Of a DNA stretch of 64,000 nucleotides, positions 25,373 to 35,700 are shown one piece after another. The notes below the pieces were generated by a model. That model was not told the origin of the DNA, made no database searches, and saw only the letters and a program-made list of their open reading frames with translations. Every line of letters starts with the position of its first letter. Within the stretch, counting starts at the first letter, position 1. The position numbers and the translations under genes were made by a program. Source of the stretch: Rhodopirellula bahusiensis (GTDB lineage: Bacteria > Planctomycetota > Planctomycetia > Pirellulales > Pirellulaceae); the NCBI RefSeq assembly GCF_002727185.1, contig NZ_NIZW01000019.1, positions 62,001 to 126,000 of the forward strand. The letters run 5' to 3'.

Positions 25373-25550
25373 ACACCAGCCTTTTTCGTCGCTTTTCGTC
25401 GCTTTGTTGGTCGCTTTTCGTCGCTTTCGGTCGGGGAAATCGCGGTTTTTCGCGATCCTGACGCGTTCGTTTCGTCGCATTATCCCCAGGGTTCTCCCCA
25501 ATCCATCTTTGTCGGCTCATCACCAAATTGCAGAGGAAGGTTTGCGATGA
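25363..25550 (+). CDS. 62-aa basic ORF bridging to hsdR
   Basis: It begins at the ATG at 25363 inside the last codons of the AlbA_2 gene, and its stop overlaps the hsdR start as ATGA. The peptide is Arg/Phe-rich with three S/V-x-F-R-R-F-like repeats encoded by a tandem CGTCGCTTT sequence at 25387-25428. With no homology I recognise, it may be a leader whose translation delivers ribosomes to hsdR, limiting nuclease production, or a chance frame. Confidence 0.45.
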
Positions 25551-28500
25551 GCCTGCATAAAGAGATCAGCTTCGAGGACGAAATCTGCCAACATTTGGCT
25601 GAAAATGGCTGGTTGCATGCCGACGGCGATGCGGCCGATTACGACCGCTCTTTGGCGATGTTTCCCGAGGATGTGGTGGCTTGGGTCAAGCAAACGCAGC
25701 CGGAGGCCTGGAAAACACTCGAAAAGAACCATGGCCAGAATGCCTGGGCAACACTCGCCAAACGGCTACGAGATTGTCTCGACAAACAGGGAACGCTCAG
25801 CGTCATCCGAAACGGCTTCGACATGCTCGGGCTGAAACGCGGCATCAAAATGGCCGAGTTCAAACCAGCTCTGGGGATGAACCCCGACATCATGCAGCGT
25901 TATGAAGCGAACCGCTTGCGGGTTGTTCGTCAGGTTCGCTACTCGACCCACAACGAGAACAGCATTGATCTGGTTCTGTTTCTCAACGGTCTCCCCGTCG
26001 CAACGATCGAACTGAAGACGGACTTCACGCAGAGCATTCATGATGCGGTCGATCAATATCGCTTCGACCGAAATCCCCAACCGAAAGGGAAGGCGGCCGA
26101 GCCGTTGCTGAAATTCCCTAGCGGTGCGTTGGTGCATTTCGCCGTCAGTAGCAGCGAGGTGCAAATGACGACGCACTTGAAGGGTGCCAAGACGTTCTTC
26201 TTGCCGTTCAACTTGGGTGACAACGGTGCCGCCGGAAATCCGATCAATCCGGATGGTCACAAGACCGCGTATCTTTGGGAGCGTGTGTTCGCTCGTCAGA
26301 TGTGGCTGGAAATTCTGGGCCGGTACTTGGTCACCGAACTGGACAAGAAGAAACAGATCAAGTCGATCATCTTTCCGCGTTTTCATCAGCTCGATTCGAC
26401 ACGGAAATTACGTGCCGCCGTATTGGAGGAGGGGCCCGGACAGAAGTATTTGATTCAGCATTCGGCGGGCAGTGGGAAAACAAAAACGATTGCTTGGACG
26501 GCTCACTTTCTGGCCGATTTACATGACGCCGATGATAAGAAGGTGTTCGATACGGTGATCGTGGTCTCGGACCGCAACGTCATCGACGGACAACTGCAAG
26601 AGGAACTGGCAGCGTTTGAACGCAAGAAGGGAGTCGTAGCGACGATCGAAAGCAAAAAGGGCAGCAAAAGTTCCCAGTTGGCGGAAGCTCTTTCTGGCGA
26701 CAAGAAGATTGTCGTTTGCACTATCCAAACTTTCCCGTTCGCCCTGAAAGCCGTTCGTGAATTGACGGCCACGGAGGGCAAGGCGTTTGCTGTGATCGCG
26801 GATGAAGCACACAGTTCCCAAACCGGCGAGGCGGCGACGAAGCTGAAGGAATTGCTCTCCGCCGAAGAACGTGAACAACTCGACGATGGCGGTGACGTGA
26901 GCAGTGAGGATGTCTTGGCTGCACAGATGCAATCTCGCAGCGACGACAAGAACATCACCTACGTTGCTTTCACAGCCACTCCCAAACCGAAAACGTTGGA
27001 GCTGTTTGGCCGGCGTCCCAAACCGGACCAGCCCGCATCCGACGACAACCTCCCGCAACCCTTTCATGTTTACTCGATGCGGCAGGCGATCGAAGAGGGC
27101 TTCATCCTGGATGTGCTGCAAAACTATGTCTCGTACAAGTTGGCATTCAGACTGGCCAGCGGCGGAAAAGAATGGTCGGACACTGAAGTCGAACGTTCGG
27201 CTGCGATGAAGGGCATCATGGGGTGGGTGAAGTTGCACCCGTACAACATTTCTCAAAAGGTCCAGATCATCGTCGAGCATTACCGCGAGACGATTGCACC
27301 GCTGCTCGACGGACAAGCCAAAGCGATGGTCGTGGTCAGCAGTCGCCTCGAAGCAGTGCGGTGGCAGCTCGCCATCAACCGATACATCAAGGATCGCGGC
27401 TATCCGTTGAAAACGCTCGTCGCGTTCTCCGGCGAAGTCAACGACAAAGAATCCGGCCCCGATCCCTTTAAGGAAACGTCCAAGGAGTTGAACCCCGGTC
27501 TCGACGGTCGGGACATCCGCACCGCATTCAACGAACCCGATTATCAAATCTTGCTGGTCGCGAATAAGTTTCAAACCGGTTTCGATCAACCACTTTTGTG
27601 CGGCATGTACATTGACAAGCGGCTCGACGGGATTCAGGCCGTTCAAACCATCTCGCGGTTGAACCGCTGTCACCCCGGCAAAGATCAAACGTATGTGCTG
27701 GATTTTACCAACGATCCCGATGACATCCTGGCCGCATTCAAGACTTACCACGAAACGGCAGAACTGTCCGGGGCGACCGATCCGAACTTGGTTCTGGATC
27801 TCCGCACCAAACTGGATGAGAGCGGACATTACGATGACCACGAAGTCGACCGCGTCGTCACCGTTGTGCTCAATCCGAAAGCGAAGCAAAGCCAACTCGA
27901 AGCGGCGATCACTCCCGTCGCCGACCGCTTGTTGAAGCAATACGCTGCAGCCCGCGAGGCGTTCAAGGCAGCAACGGAGGCCAAGAACAAGACGGCTGCA
28001 CAAGAAGCCAAGGACACAATGGACGCACTGACGCTATTTCGCGGTGATATAGTCAGCTACACCCGAGCCTACACCTTCCTGTCGCAGATCTTCGACTACG
28101 GCAACACGGATTTGGAAAAGCGAGCGATCTTCTACAAGCACCTCGTACGGTTGCTGAAGTTCGGTCGCGAGCGAGTAAGTGTCGACCTATCTGAAGTCCG
28201 TCTGACGCACCACAACCTGAAGAACCGCGGTAAACAAAAGATGAATTTGAAAGAGGGCGAAACACCGCTCCTCGATCCGCTCGCCGCCGCCGGTTCAGGA
28301 CAGGTACGCGAGAAAGAAACCGCTTATCTCTCCGAGATCATCGAAAAGGTCAACGACCTATTCGACGGCGAATTGACCGACAACGACAAGCTCGTCTACG
28401 TCAACAACGTGCTCAAAGGCAAACTGCTGGAGTCGGAAACCCTGATCCAACAAGCCCGCAACAACACGAAAGAACAGTTCGCCAATTCACCGGACCTGAA

Positions 28501-28675
28501 AACCGAAATACTCAACGCGGTCATGCAAGCCCTCGACGCCCACACCGAGATGAGCACCCAAGTCCTCAATTCCCAATCCGTCCAAGAAGGCCTCCGCGAC
28601 ATTCTCATCGGCCCATCGAAACTGTATGAAGCGTTGCGAGAAAATGACACATCACCTCCTGGAGGCGCGGCATGA
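25547..28675 (+). CDS. hsdR: Type I restriction endonuclease subunit HsdR
   Basis: 1042 residues. An N-terminal PD-(D/E)xK nuclease domain (SIDLVLFLNGLPVATIELK), then an SF2 translocase with Walker A SAGSGKTKT near residue 305, the DEAH box IADEAHSSQTG, TATPKP and the motif VI-like QTISRLNRCH, and a helical C-terminus that docks on HsdM/HsdS. GAGGAAGG precedes the ATG. All catalytic motifs are present, so the restriction system appears functional. Confidence 0.95.
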   Translation: MSLHKEISFEDEICQHLAENGWLHADGDAADYDRSLAMFPEDVVAWVKQTQPEAWKTLEKNHGQNAWATLAKRLRDCLDKQGTLSVIRNGFDMLGLKRGIKMAEFKPALGMNPDIMQRYEANRLRVVRQVRYSTHNENSIDLVLFLNGLPVATIELKTDFTQSIHDAVDQYRFDRNPQPKGKAAEPLLKFPSGALVHFAVSSSEVQMTTHLKGAKTFFLPFNLGDNGAAGNPINPDGHKTAYLWERVFARQMWLEILGRYLVTELDKKKQIKSIIFPRFHQLDSTRKLRAAVLEEGPGQKYLIQHSAGSGKTKTIAWTAHFLADLHDADDKKVFDTVIVVSDRNVIDGQLQEELAAFERKKGVVATIESKKGSKSSQLAEALSGDKKIVVCTIQTFPFALKAVRELTATEGKAFAVIADEAHSSQTGEAATKLKELLSAEEREQLDDGGDVSSEDVLAAQMQSRSDDKNITYVAFTATPKPKTLELFGRRPKPDQPASDDNLPQPFHVYSMRQAIEEGFILDVLQNYVSYKLAFRLASGGKEWSDTEVERSAAMKGIMGWVKLHPYNISQKVQIIVEHYRETIAPLLDGQAKAMVVVSSRLEAVRWQLAINRYIKDRGYPLKTLVAFSGEVNDKESGPDPFKETSKELNPGLDGRDIRTAFNEPDYQILLVANKFQTGFDQPLLCGMYIDKRLDGIQAVQTISRLNRCHPGKDQTYVLDFTNDPDDILAAFKTYHETAELSGATDPNLVLDLRTKLDESGHYDDHEVDRVVTVVLNPKAKQSQLEAAITPVADRLLKQYAAAREAFKAATEAKNKTAAQEAKDTMDALTLFRGDIVSYTRAYTFLSQIFDYGNTDLEKRAIFYKHLVRLLKFGRERVSVDLSEVRLTHHNLKNRGKQKMNLKEGETPLLDPLAAAGSGQVREKETAYLSEIIEKVNDLFDGELTDNDKLVYVNNVLKGKLLESETLIQQARNNTKEQFANSPDLKTEILNAVMQALDAHTEMSTQVLNSQSVQEGLRDILIGPSKLYEALRENDTSPPGGAA

Positions 28676-28844
28676 TCGCAATAATTTCGCCAGTTCGCTC
28701 AGGTGCGTTGAACGACTTTCCCTTTCCCGATCTCAATTGCGGTCAAGCAACCTATCGAACAAACTATTTTTCACTGTATGCACGGTATAACACCTACCAC
28801 GATGTTTTTGAGTTGGCTAAACGCATTCATAGGTTAAGACACTG

Positions 28845-30347
28845 ATGGTACCTCGGCGACAAATCTTCATCTCCTCAGACTGGCACTTAGGCGGCGATGT
28901 TGACGTCGCAGTGGATGGCAACGTCGCGGAACTTGGGACAAGCATTTTTCGCTCCACACTTGCGCTGACCACTTTTCTGGATTCGATCGGCGAAGCAGCA
29001 AAAGCTTTTGATGGCATCACCGAGGTGGTCATCAACGGTGATATGGTGGACTTTCTCGCGCCTGACCAAGATGGCACCTACAACCCCATAGCCTGGCAGA
29101 ACGATTCTCGTGTAATTCGAGCGCAACTCGATAATATTGCAAACCGATTCGAGCTGCCCGATGGCAGAGGGCCATTCAAGTCATTACGAACATTGGTAGA
29201 CATCGGATGCGAACTTACCGTAATCCTTGGGAACCACGATCTTGAATTGTGTTTGCCCGGTGTACGACGTCACTTCGAACGGCTGTGCGCCGGTGACAAC
29301 GGTAAAATTCGATTTATCTACGACGGGGAAGCTTACACGCGCGGTAAACTGCTGATCGAACATGGCAACCAGTACGATCCGTTCAATGCAGTTGACTACA
29401 ACTTGCTCAGACAAGAAAGATCCCATTTATCGCGTGGATTCGTTGTGGACGACGCTGAGCGAGGGGAGCGTTTCTTCGACCCACCTCCCGGTAGCTCGAT
29501 TGTCGTCGACATCGTGAACCCCACAATCAGAGAAGCTCCATTTCTCAACTTGCTAAAGCCCGAGGTTGATGCCGCGGTGCCACTTTTGCTCGCTTTTTAC
29601 CCCGAAACTCGACCGTTTTTTGAAGCCGCATTTCGCCGAGGGTGGAAGCTGTTTCGGAAGACAATCCGAAACAACAAGGAATCAAACCCAGCTCTTATGG
29701 CTGCCGGTGAGCAATCTCCGTACCGATCTTTGAATGATTTCTTGCGAGATACCATGGGAAACGATGCTGAGCCGTTTCTGAGCCCTCCGTCTAGGAGCGG
29801 TCAACTGTCCGACACGCCTGATGCGCACGGCTCGCTGATGCGAACGCTTTCTGAACAAGCATCCAGAGCGATTGACCTAACGTGTCCATGGAAGATCTAC
29901 GATAACTTGAAGGCCAGTATGGACGAAGGCCGGATGAATCTTGTTCGCTTGGCCCTCAAACGCGTTCGAGATGCTGACAGCTTCGATCGGAAAACCGAGT
30001 CCGAGCGTTATCTGGCGCCATCGCGGAAGATGACGGAGTATGGCGGATACGACGTTGTGATTTTTGGCCACACTCACTTCCCTAAAGACATCGAATTACC
30101 ACATGGTAGGTACATCAATGCGGGAACTTGGGCAGACGTACTACGATTACCGTCGGGGATTAGTAGCGACAATGCCGCTACCGCCAACCTGTCGATCGAA
30201 AAGTTTTTGAATGATATGAAATCTAAGAATTACACAGATTACACGATTAGAAACCCCAGTTTCGTACATGCGGTTGTTGAACCCGACGGCAGTGTCGACG
30301 CGAAATTGAAAACTGCTGACAATAAAGGCGAGGTTATTGGTGGTTGA
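28845..30347 (+). CDS. Calcineurin-like metallophosphoesterase, first gene of a four-gene ATPase operon
   Basis: 500 residues with the full two-metal motif set: D12/H14 in SDWHLGG, INGDMVDF near 65, GNHDLE near 129 and GHTHFP near 413. A long helical insertion (about residues 200-390) separates the third and fourth motifs and may recognise substrate or a partner. The domain cleaves phosphoesters, possibly nucleic acid or a nucleotide. Its stop overlaps the start of the protease gene. A 169-base gap after hsdR suggests its own promoter, although none is clear. Confidence 0.85.
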   Translation: MVPRRQIFISSDWHLGGDVDVAVDGNVAELGTSIFRSTLALTTFLDSIGEAAKAFDGITEVVINGDMVDFLAPDQDGTYNPIAWQNDSRVIRAQLDNIANRFELPDGRGPFKSLRTLVDIGCELTVILGNHDLELCLPGVRRHFERLCAGDNGKIRFIYDGEAYTRGKLLIEHGNQYDPFNAVDYNLLRQERSHLSRGFVVDDAERGERFFDPPPGSSIVVDIVNPTIREAPFLNLLKPEVDAAVPLLLAFYPETRPFFEAAFRRGWKLFRKTIRNNKESNPALMAAGEQSPYRSLNDFLRDTMGNDAEPFLSPPSRSGQLSDTPDAHGSLMRTLSEQASRAIDLTCPWKIYDNLKASMDEGRMNLVRLALKRVRDADSFDRKTESERYLAPSRKMTEYGGYDVVIFGHTHFPKDIELPHGRYINAGTWADVLRLPSGISSDNAATANLSIEKFLNDMKSKNYTDYTIRNPSFVHAVVEPDGSVDAKLKTADNKGEVIGG

Positions 30348-32079
30348 CTATCGACACAGCATCGCTCGTTTGCTTCTGAACGGGAAGCATTTTGGTTCGG
30401 CGTGGCTAATGGCAAGCAACGTTGTCTGTACGGCTTCTCATTGTGTTAAGGGTTGCACATTAGGAGCAGAAATCGAACTGGATTTTCCCTCTGGAAAGAC
30501 AACTGGAAAACTAATAGTCGACGACAAGCAATTAGACATAGCGCTGATCGAAATCAGCACCATGACAGGTGTAAAACCCCTTGTGATGGTTGCACGCCCA
30601 ACAAGCTTGACAGGTTCCGTTCGGTGGGAATTGCACGGTTATCCGGTGGGTTTGCACGAAACGGGTCTTCAAAACAGCGGTCTTAAACTTGCTGGGTTAG
30701 TTCGCGACGCCCACGCATCAATCGACAATGCACCAGCAATGCAACTTTTCTGTGAAGAAGGTGGAAAGTTGCCCGCTGGCGAAAAGTCGGTTTTCGCTGG
30801 CGTTTCCGGCTGTCCTATTTTACTGCGCGTTCGTGAATCCGATGAGTCGCTTTCCGTTGTAGGTGTGATGTCACAACACGGGCATTCAACTGATAGCATT
30901 TTGTACTGCACACCGATCGATGCTGTGACCACAACTTATGCCGAACACTTTCCAGGCATGTCAATCAAGTCATGGGATGGTATTCGCAGGTTCCCGACGA
31001 TCATCAATGATGACAAAGTCTATCGAAGCAATCTTGACACGACATTGCTCGACAATATTTGGAAGGACGGCTTCACGGGATTCTGGTGCAATGTTCGCAC
31101 TGACGAATCACAATGGCTATCAAGCGCGGTTCAGCGAATCGTTGTTCATTCACCATTCATGCAAACGCGGCCCACCACTACTCTGCATGTTGCTGGAAAG
31201 CGATCTTGGAGATCAGGCTGTATCAAGTGTGCTGAGGAATGGATTCCATTGACCGGCAAGACCCCAGAGAGTTTTATTGAAAAGTATGTCTTCGAGGAAG
31301 TTGATTCCACGACTGTGCCGCAGGGTGGTTCTTCATTCGCAACCGCCGACGAACTTGGATTGTACCTTCAGAAGTTATGCAACGACTGGACATTGCTCCA
31401 ACTACGCGATCGACTTGCTGAAGTCTTCGACGATCACGCTGGACTATTAAACTATGAAATCGCGGCCGACATTCTCGATCCTATGAAGACTGTCTGGCGA
31501 CAATGGGTGACGGCACTTGAAAGTGACCCAACTCTAAACCATCACTTTCTTGGACTCATGCTGTCGTGCGATGGAGCGAAAGAAATGTCTGATTCAGCTA
31601 ATGGAGTAGGTCCAGATACACTAGATGCTTGTATCGTTCCAACTGTTGCGTTCACATTGGCCGTCTGTGCTGGCCTCCCAGTTTCGATTCAGTCTCCCAA
31701 GGGACAGGCTCCTGGAAACCTTGGTGATGACGCTATGAGCGGGCATTCTTGCGGAGTCCAAACCATCAGCCGGAAAACGCTGAAGATGGCCGCCAAGACA
31801 CATCGTTGGCGAACCTCATTCGTAATGCTTCCTCATCTTGATCTTGCTTGGGAGACATTTCACGGAACCCAGTCAACCTTGAACAAAAATGTCGGTCAAG
31901 TTGCTAAGTCACTGAATGAAGAGCCAGCCGCGTCGATCGTGCTTCCAAGTGACGTTGAGTTGCTGACGGCGATTGCCAATGGTCTTGCAGAGTTGAGAAC
32001 GCTTCTACGAGATCGTTGCGAATTGCTTGTCTCGCAACAAGAGGAATACGTCGATGGAGCGAAGCATGTTGACGCTTGA
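30337..32079 (+). CDS. Trypsin-like serine protease component
   Basis: 580 residues. The first ~210 form a chymotrypsin-fold protease with the triad His35 (TASHC), Asp67 (LDIALIEI) and Ser157 (GVSGCP). The rest is a large domain of unknown fold containing a C-x-x-C (SGCIKCAEEW near 300) and a helical C-terminus. There is no signal peptide, so it acts in the cytoplasm. Starts at the TTG at 30337 or the GTG at 30340, overlapping the phosphoesterase stop. In three-component ATPase systems such proteases are effectors unleashed on infection; that role is inferred from context. Confidence 0.8.
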   Translation: MVVDYRHSIARLLLNGKHFGSAWLMASNVVCTASHCVKGCTLGAEIELDFPSGKTTGKLIVDDKQLDIALIEISTMTGVKPLVMVARPTSLTGSVRWELHGYPVGLHETGLQNSGLKLAGLVRDAHASIDNAPAMQLFCEEGGKLPAGEKSVFAGVSGCPILLRVRESDESLSVVGVMSQHGHSTDSILYCTPIDAVTTTYAEHFPGMSIKSWDGIRRFPTIINDDKVYRSNLDTTLLDNIWKDGFTGFWCNVRTDESQWLSSAVQRIVVHSPFMQTRPTTTLHVAGKRSWRSGCIKCAEEWIPLTGKTPESFIEKYVFEEVDSTTVPQGGSSFATADELGLYLQKLCNDWTLLQLRDRLAEVFDDHAGLLNYEIAADILDPMKTVWRQWVTALESDPTLNHHFLGLMLSCDGAKEMSDSANGVGPDTLDACIVPTVAFTLAVCAGLPVSIQSPKGQAPGNLGDDAMSGHSCGVQTISRKTLKMAAKTHRWRTSFVMLPHLDLAWETFHGTQSTLNKNVGQVAKSLNEEPAASIVLPSDVELLTAIANGLAELRTLLRDRCELLVSQQEEYVDGAKHVDA

Positions 32080-32797
32080 CCCACAACCCGTAGCAGCGAT
32101 TGTTTCCGCAATAGCTCAGGAATGTAGCGTCCGGGGATTTGAGCTTGTCGCTAATCCGGAAGAGCTGGTGAAATCGAAAACCAAGTCGGCGACAATGAAA
32201 GACACGCTCTCCGGAACGACTAATAAAAAAACGCCACTCCGGCCGGAAATGAAAGACATTGCGCCTCCCGCAGGCTTGTATATTGAGAGTCACTCTTCTT
32301 ATGCGATCCAGGTGGGCCAACTCGAAGTCAAACTAACGCCGGGCGAGTGGAGCAATGCCTATCGTGACCTCTTGCTTTCCCGGTGGCATGGCTACCAACA
32401 ATATGCTGCCACGGCACGAACCTGGTTGCAGTCCAACTACAGCGACGATCTAAACCTCTTTCTAGTGGGCCCCCCGGGCAGTAAGGACGAAGCGGAATGG
32501 CGGAATTTCTCTGAGGTGATCGAACGCAATGAGTTGGTGTGTCGGAAGCTCGTATGGCTTCCCTCGAAAAACGAGCAGGAGTGGCCAGCCCAGATTGACG
32601 AGTTCATAGAGCGAACTTTTCTTGCGGAGCCTTGGAAGGTTGCGCATACAAGTAAGTCAGCGAATCTTGATGCGCTCTCTGGGGCATCTGACGATTTTTC
32701 TAGTTGGCAAAAGATTCTTGAGCGGCCCGAATTTCGATCAGAATCACGTGACCACGACGATCTAGTTAAGGCATTGCTGGAGTCACTTGAATCATGA
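32054..32797 (+). CDS. Middle component of the ATPase system
   Basis: 247 residues from the ATG at 32054 (GAGGA upstream), overlapping the protease gene by 26 bases. The N-terminal ~80 residues are variable and Lys/Thr-rich, followed by ESHSSYAIQVGQLEVKL, SRWHGYQQYAATARTWLQ and LFLVGPPGSK, a compact alpha/beta domain. Position directly before a Rad50-like ATPase matches the middle component of ABC-three-component systems, but I identify it by position rather than clear sequence homology. Coupled to the ATPase by ATGA. Confidence 0.7.
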   Translation: MERSMLTLDPQPVAAIVSAIAQECSVRGFELVANPEELVKSKTKSATMKDTLSGTTNKKTPLRPEMKDIAPPAGLYIESHSSYAIQVGQLEVKLTPGEWSNAYRDLLLSRWHGYQQYAATARTWLQSNYSDDLNLFLVGPPGSKDEAEWRNFSEVIERNELVCRKLVWLPSKNEQEWPAQIDEFIERTFLAEPWKVAHTSKSANLDALSGASDDFSSWQKILERPEFRSESRDHDDLVKALLESLES

Positions 32798-35700
32798 ATC
32801 GAACCTACTTATCTCAAATCGATATCTCGAATTTTCGATCGTTTGGTCCGAACTTCAGTCTCGACGTTCCCGCCAAACCCGGTTTAGTAGTTATCTACGG
32901 AATGAATGGGCTTGGAAAGACAACATTCTTCGAGGCAATTGAATGGCTTCTGACGGCAGATGCACGTCGTATAAGCGATTCTCTGAGAGCTGGACAGCTG
33001 GACAAATATTTAACTCGACGCGACGCTGACGATATGAGTCATCAAGTTGCGATTAAGTTCGGTGACGAAGAGCGACGTTTCGTACGAACAGCCTCTACTG
33101 GACCGTCGCCTAGTGAACTAGCAGACTTCCTTACAGACTCTGACTGGGGTTCGCAACCCACGGACACAACGCCATATTTTCGCCTGACGATGTTTTTGCC
33201 TCAATCGAAGCGGTTCCGATTCGAGGAGGAAAAGCCAGCCGAGCAATGGAAACTTCTCGAAGGCCCCGCTGGCGTCGAGCGTCTCAGGCAGGTGCTTCAA
33301 GCAGTTGGCAGCGTTAAAACAAAAAATGCATTCGAACGACTGATTAGCGACCTGAAGAATGTTGCTGAGAAGCGGCAGACGCAGCTGAAGGACTGGCAAG
33401 AATTGCTACGCCGGCGGAATGACCTGCAGTCCCAAGTTTCAAGTGTGAGAGTAATCGAACCATCCGCTGCTGAAAATTCACTGCAGGGGGTTCGTGAATC
33501 GCTCGCAGGTCTTACAGATATTGATCCGCTGCTTGAAGCTTTGAACTCCGAAGGAAATGGAACTGCTCGCAAGGTATCTGAAATAGTTCAATTGCTTGAC
33601 GAGACCCTTGAAAAACGTCGAGAAAGCTTGCAAAGGCTGAAAGATTCTTCAGCGACCTGTTCGGAATGGGAGACGATTGCAAGTGATATTAAAAATTCAA
33701 ATGCAACAATCAAACGGGACTTGGAAAAGCTGAATGCAGAAACGTCAGACTTGGATGCTTTGATTTCTGAAAAACGCCGACTGACAGATTTGAGGAAAGA
33801 AACGGATTCTGAACTATCAACCCTCAAAAAGCGAGTCGCATTGATGCGAAGCAGAGATCTGGCAGTAAATACTGTTAAATCCGCCACCGCCAAAATCACT
33901 GAATTAGAAGATGAACGCCATGGAATCTGGGGTCGTTTAGAAAAATCCAAGCTGAAACTGAATTTGCTCAGTGAATCCATCTCGAAGCGAGCGGAACTCG
34001 CTGCTGAGCTTGAAGGTGTTAACGAGAAACTCTCGTTGCTTCGACAACTGCAAGCTAAATGCGATGAGTATCAAACACGGGCATCGCAAGCAGAGCTGAA
34101 CGATAAAGAACTAGAATCACTCCGGGCTGAGCAAGTGTCAGTTGAGGAAATCGCAACAAAAGCGGAAAGCAGAATTGCTGAACTGGCGATTCTCGAAGAG
34201 AGGATCCTCGAGAGCAAGAGGCTGGCAGTGGCGAGTGCGGAGACAGTACACAAGGCGTTGGCGACAATGTGCGACCATATCGAGCATGATGCAACTACCT
34301 GTCCCATTTGCCAAAAAAGTTACAAGCCGGGAGAGCTTTACGCATTGGCCCAAAAATCTCTCGCTGAAGCAGGTGTCGACACAGTCGGGCTCGATGCTTC
34401 ACTTAAGCAAGTTAGGGAAGAACTATCAGAGTTGCGTTTGTCGCTCGTCGAGGTGACCAAGCGACGTTCTCAACTCCCGAGTTTGATTGAACAGCTTGTC
34501 AACTTGCAGGCAGACCGCTTTGAATCCTGGAGCGAGATTGAGAAGTTGGCTATTCCATTCGCATTTCCAGGTGATGACATTGCGATTGCAGCAAAGGATG
34601 CAATCGAAGCGTCTCAGCAGAATCAATCGAAATTGTCGTCTATTATACAAGACCTGCCTTCTTCGGAAGAGTTGGTTGCGAGCAAGAGCGCCATACAGAC
34701 AGCAATCACATCCGATGAGAACCGCGTGAGCGTGCTTGCTAGTGAAGTTATCGCACAACGTAACCTGATAGCGGAACATAAACTGATAATTGACAGTGCC
34801 GAGCGTGACTTGGCATCCCTTAAATCGGCAGATCAGAGTTGGGAGGATTTCTCTAAACAATTAGCAGAACAGCAGATGACGTTGGGCGCTCAACTTTCCT
34901 CGCTGGATATGGAAGTTATATCGGCGAACGACGCGGTGAAGGCAAAGCAAGCATCGCAATCGAGCGTTCAACGAACGGTAGATCAAGCTCGTCGCGATCT
35001 GACTGTGGCTGAATCGCGAAAAACGGTTCTCTCGGAAAGGTGGGCGCGAAACGTCGGCATGGGAAGCCCTGACTCAAAGAACCTTGGTCGATTGGTGGCA
35101 TCGAGAGAAGAAGAAATTGAACTTATCGAATCGAACAGGCGAAGATGTGAACAGTTAAGTGCTGGTGTCGATGCTTGGAACGCAAACACTCAAATGCGTG
35201 ACATTGCGAGAAGAGTAGAAGCGGAGTGTGCGAAACGGGACAACTGCACGGAAGAAGCTGTGTCTATGTCTCTCGACGCATCAATTGCAGACGCCGAGAT
35301 GAAAATCACAAAAGCGAAAGATGCATTAGCCAAAGCGAAAGAGATGGCAGACGGGCTGAAGGAGAAGGCAGATGCTTTTAACGATCGCGCGTTAAAGCCG
35401 TTAACGAATCGCATTCAGAGATTTCACGATGTTCTTTCACCCTTCCGATATCAGATTGAGTGGACTGCAAAAACTGCTGCCGGCGGGGGAACCAAGCTTA
35501 CGCAATCGGTTAGTCGTTCGGACGGCGGCTCACATCGCGAAGCTCCTCCACTTGCAGAATTAAGTGACGGTCAGATCTCAGTGCAAGGATTGGCCACGCT
35601 GTTTGCAGCGAGCACAGAATATCGTTGGAGTCGCTGGCCTGCTTTGCTTCTCGACGATCCGTTGCAGAGCTCAGACCTTCTACACGCGTCGGCGTTCATT

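Noticed and set aside
26519-28003. A 494-codon open frame on the minus strand inside hsdR.
   Set aside because: It is opposite to a complete HsdR with all motifs; its length reflects the codon bias of hsdR and its product shows no domain.
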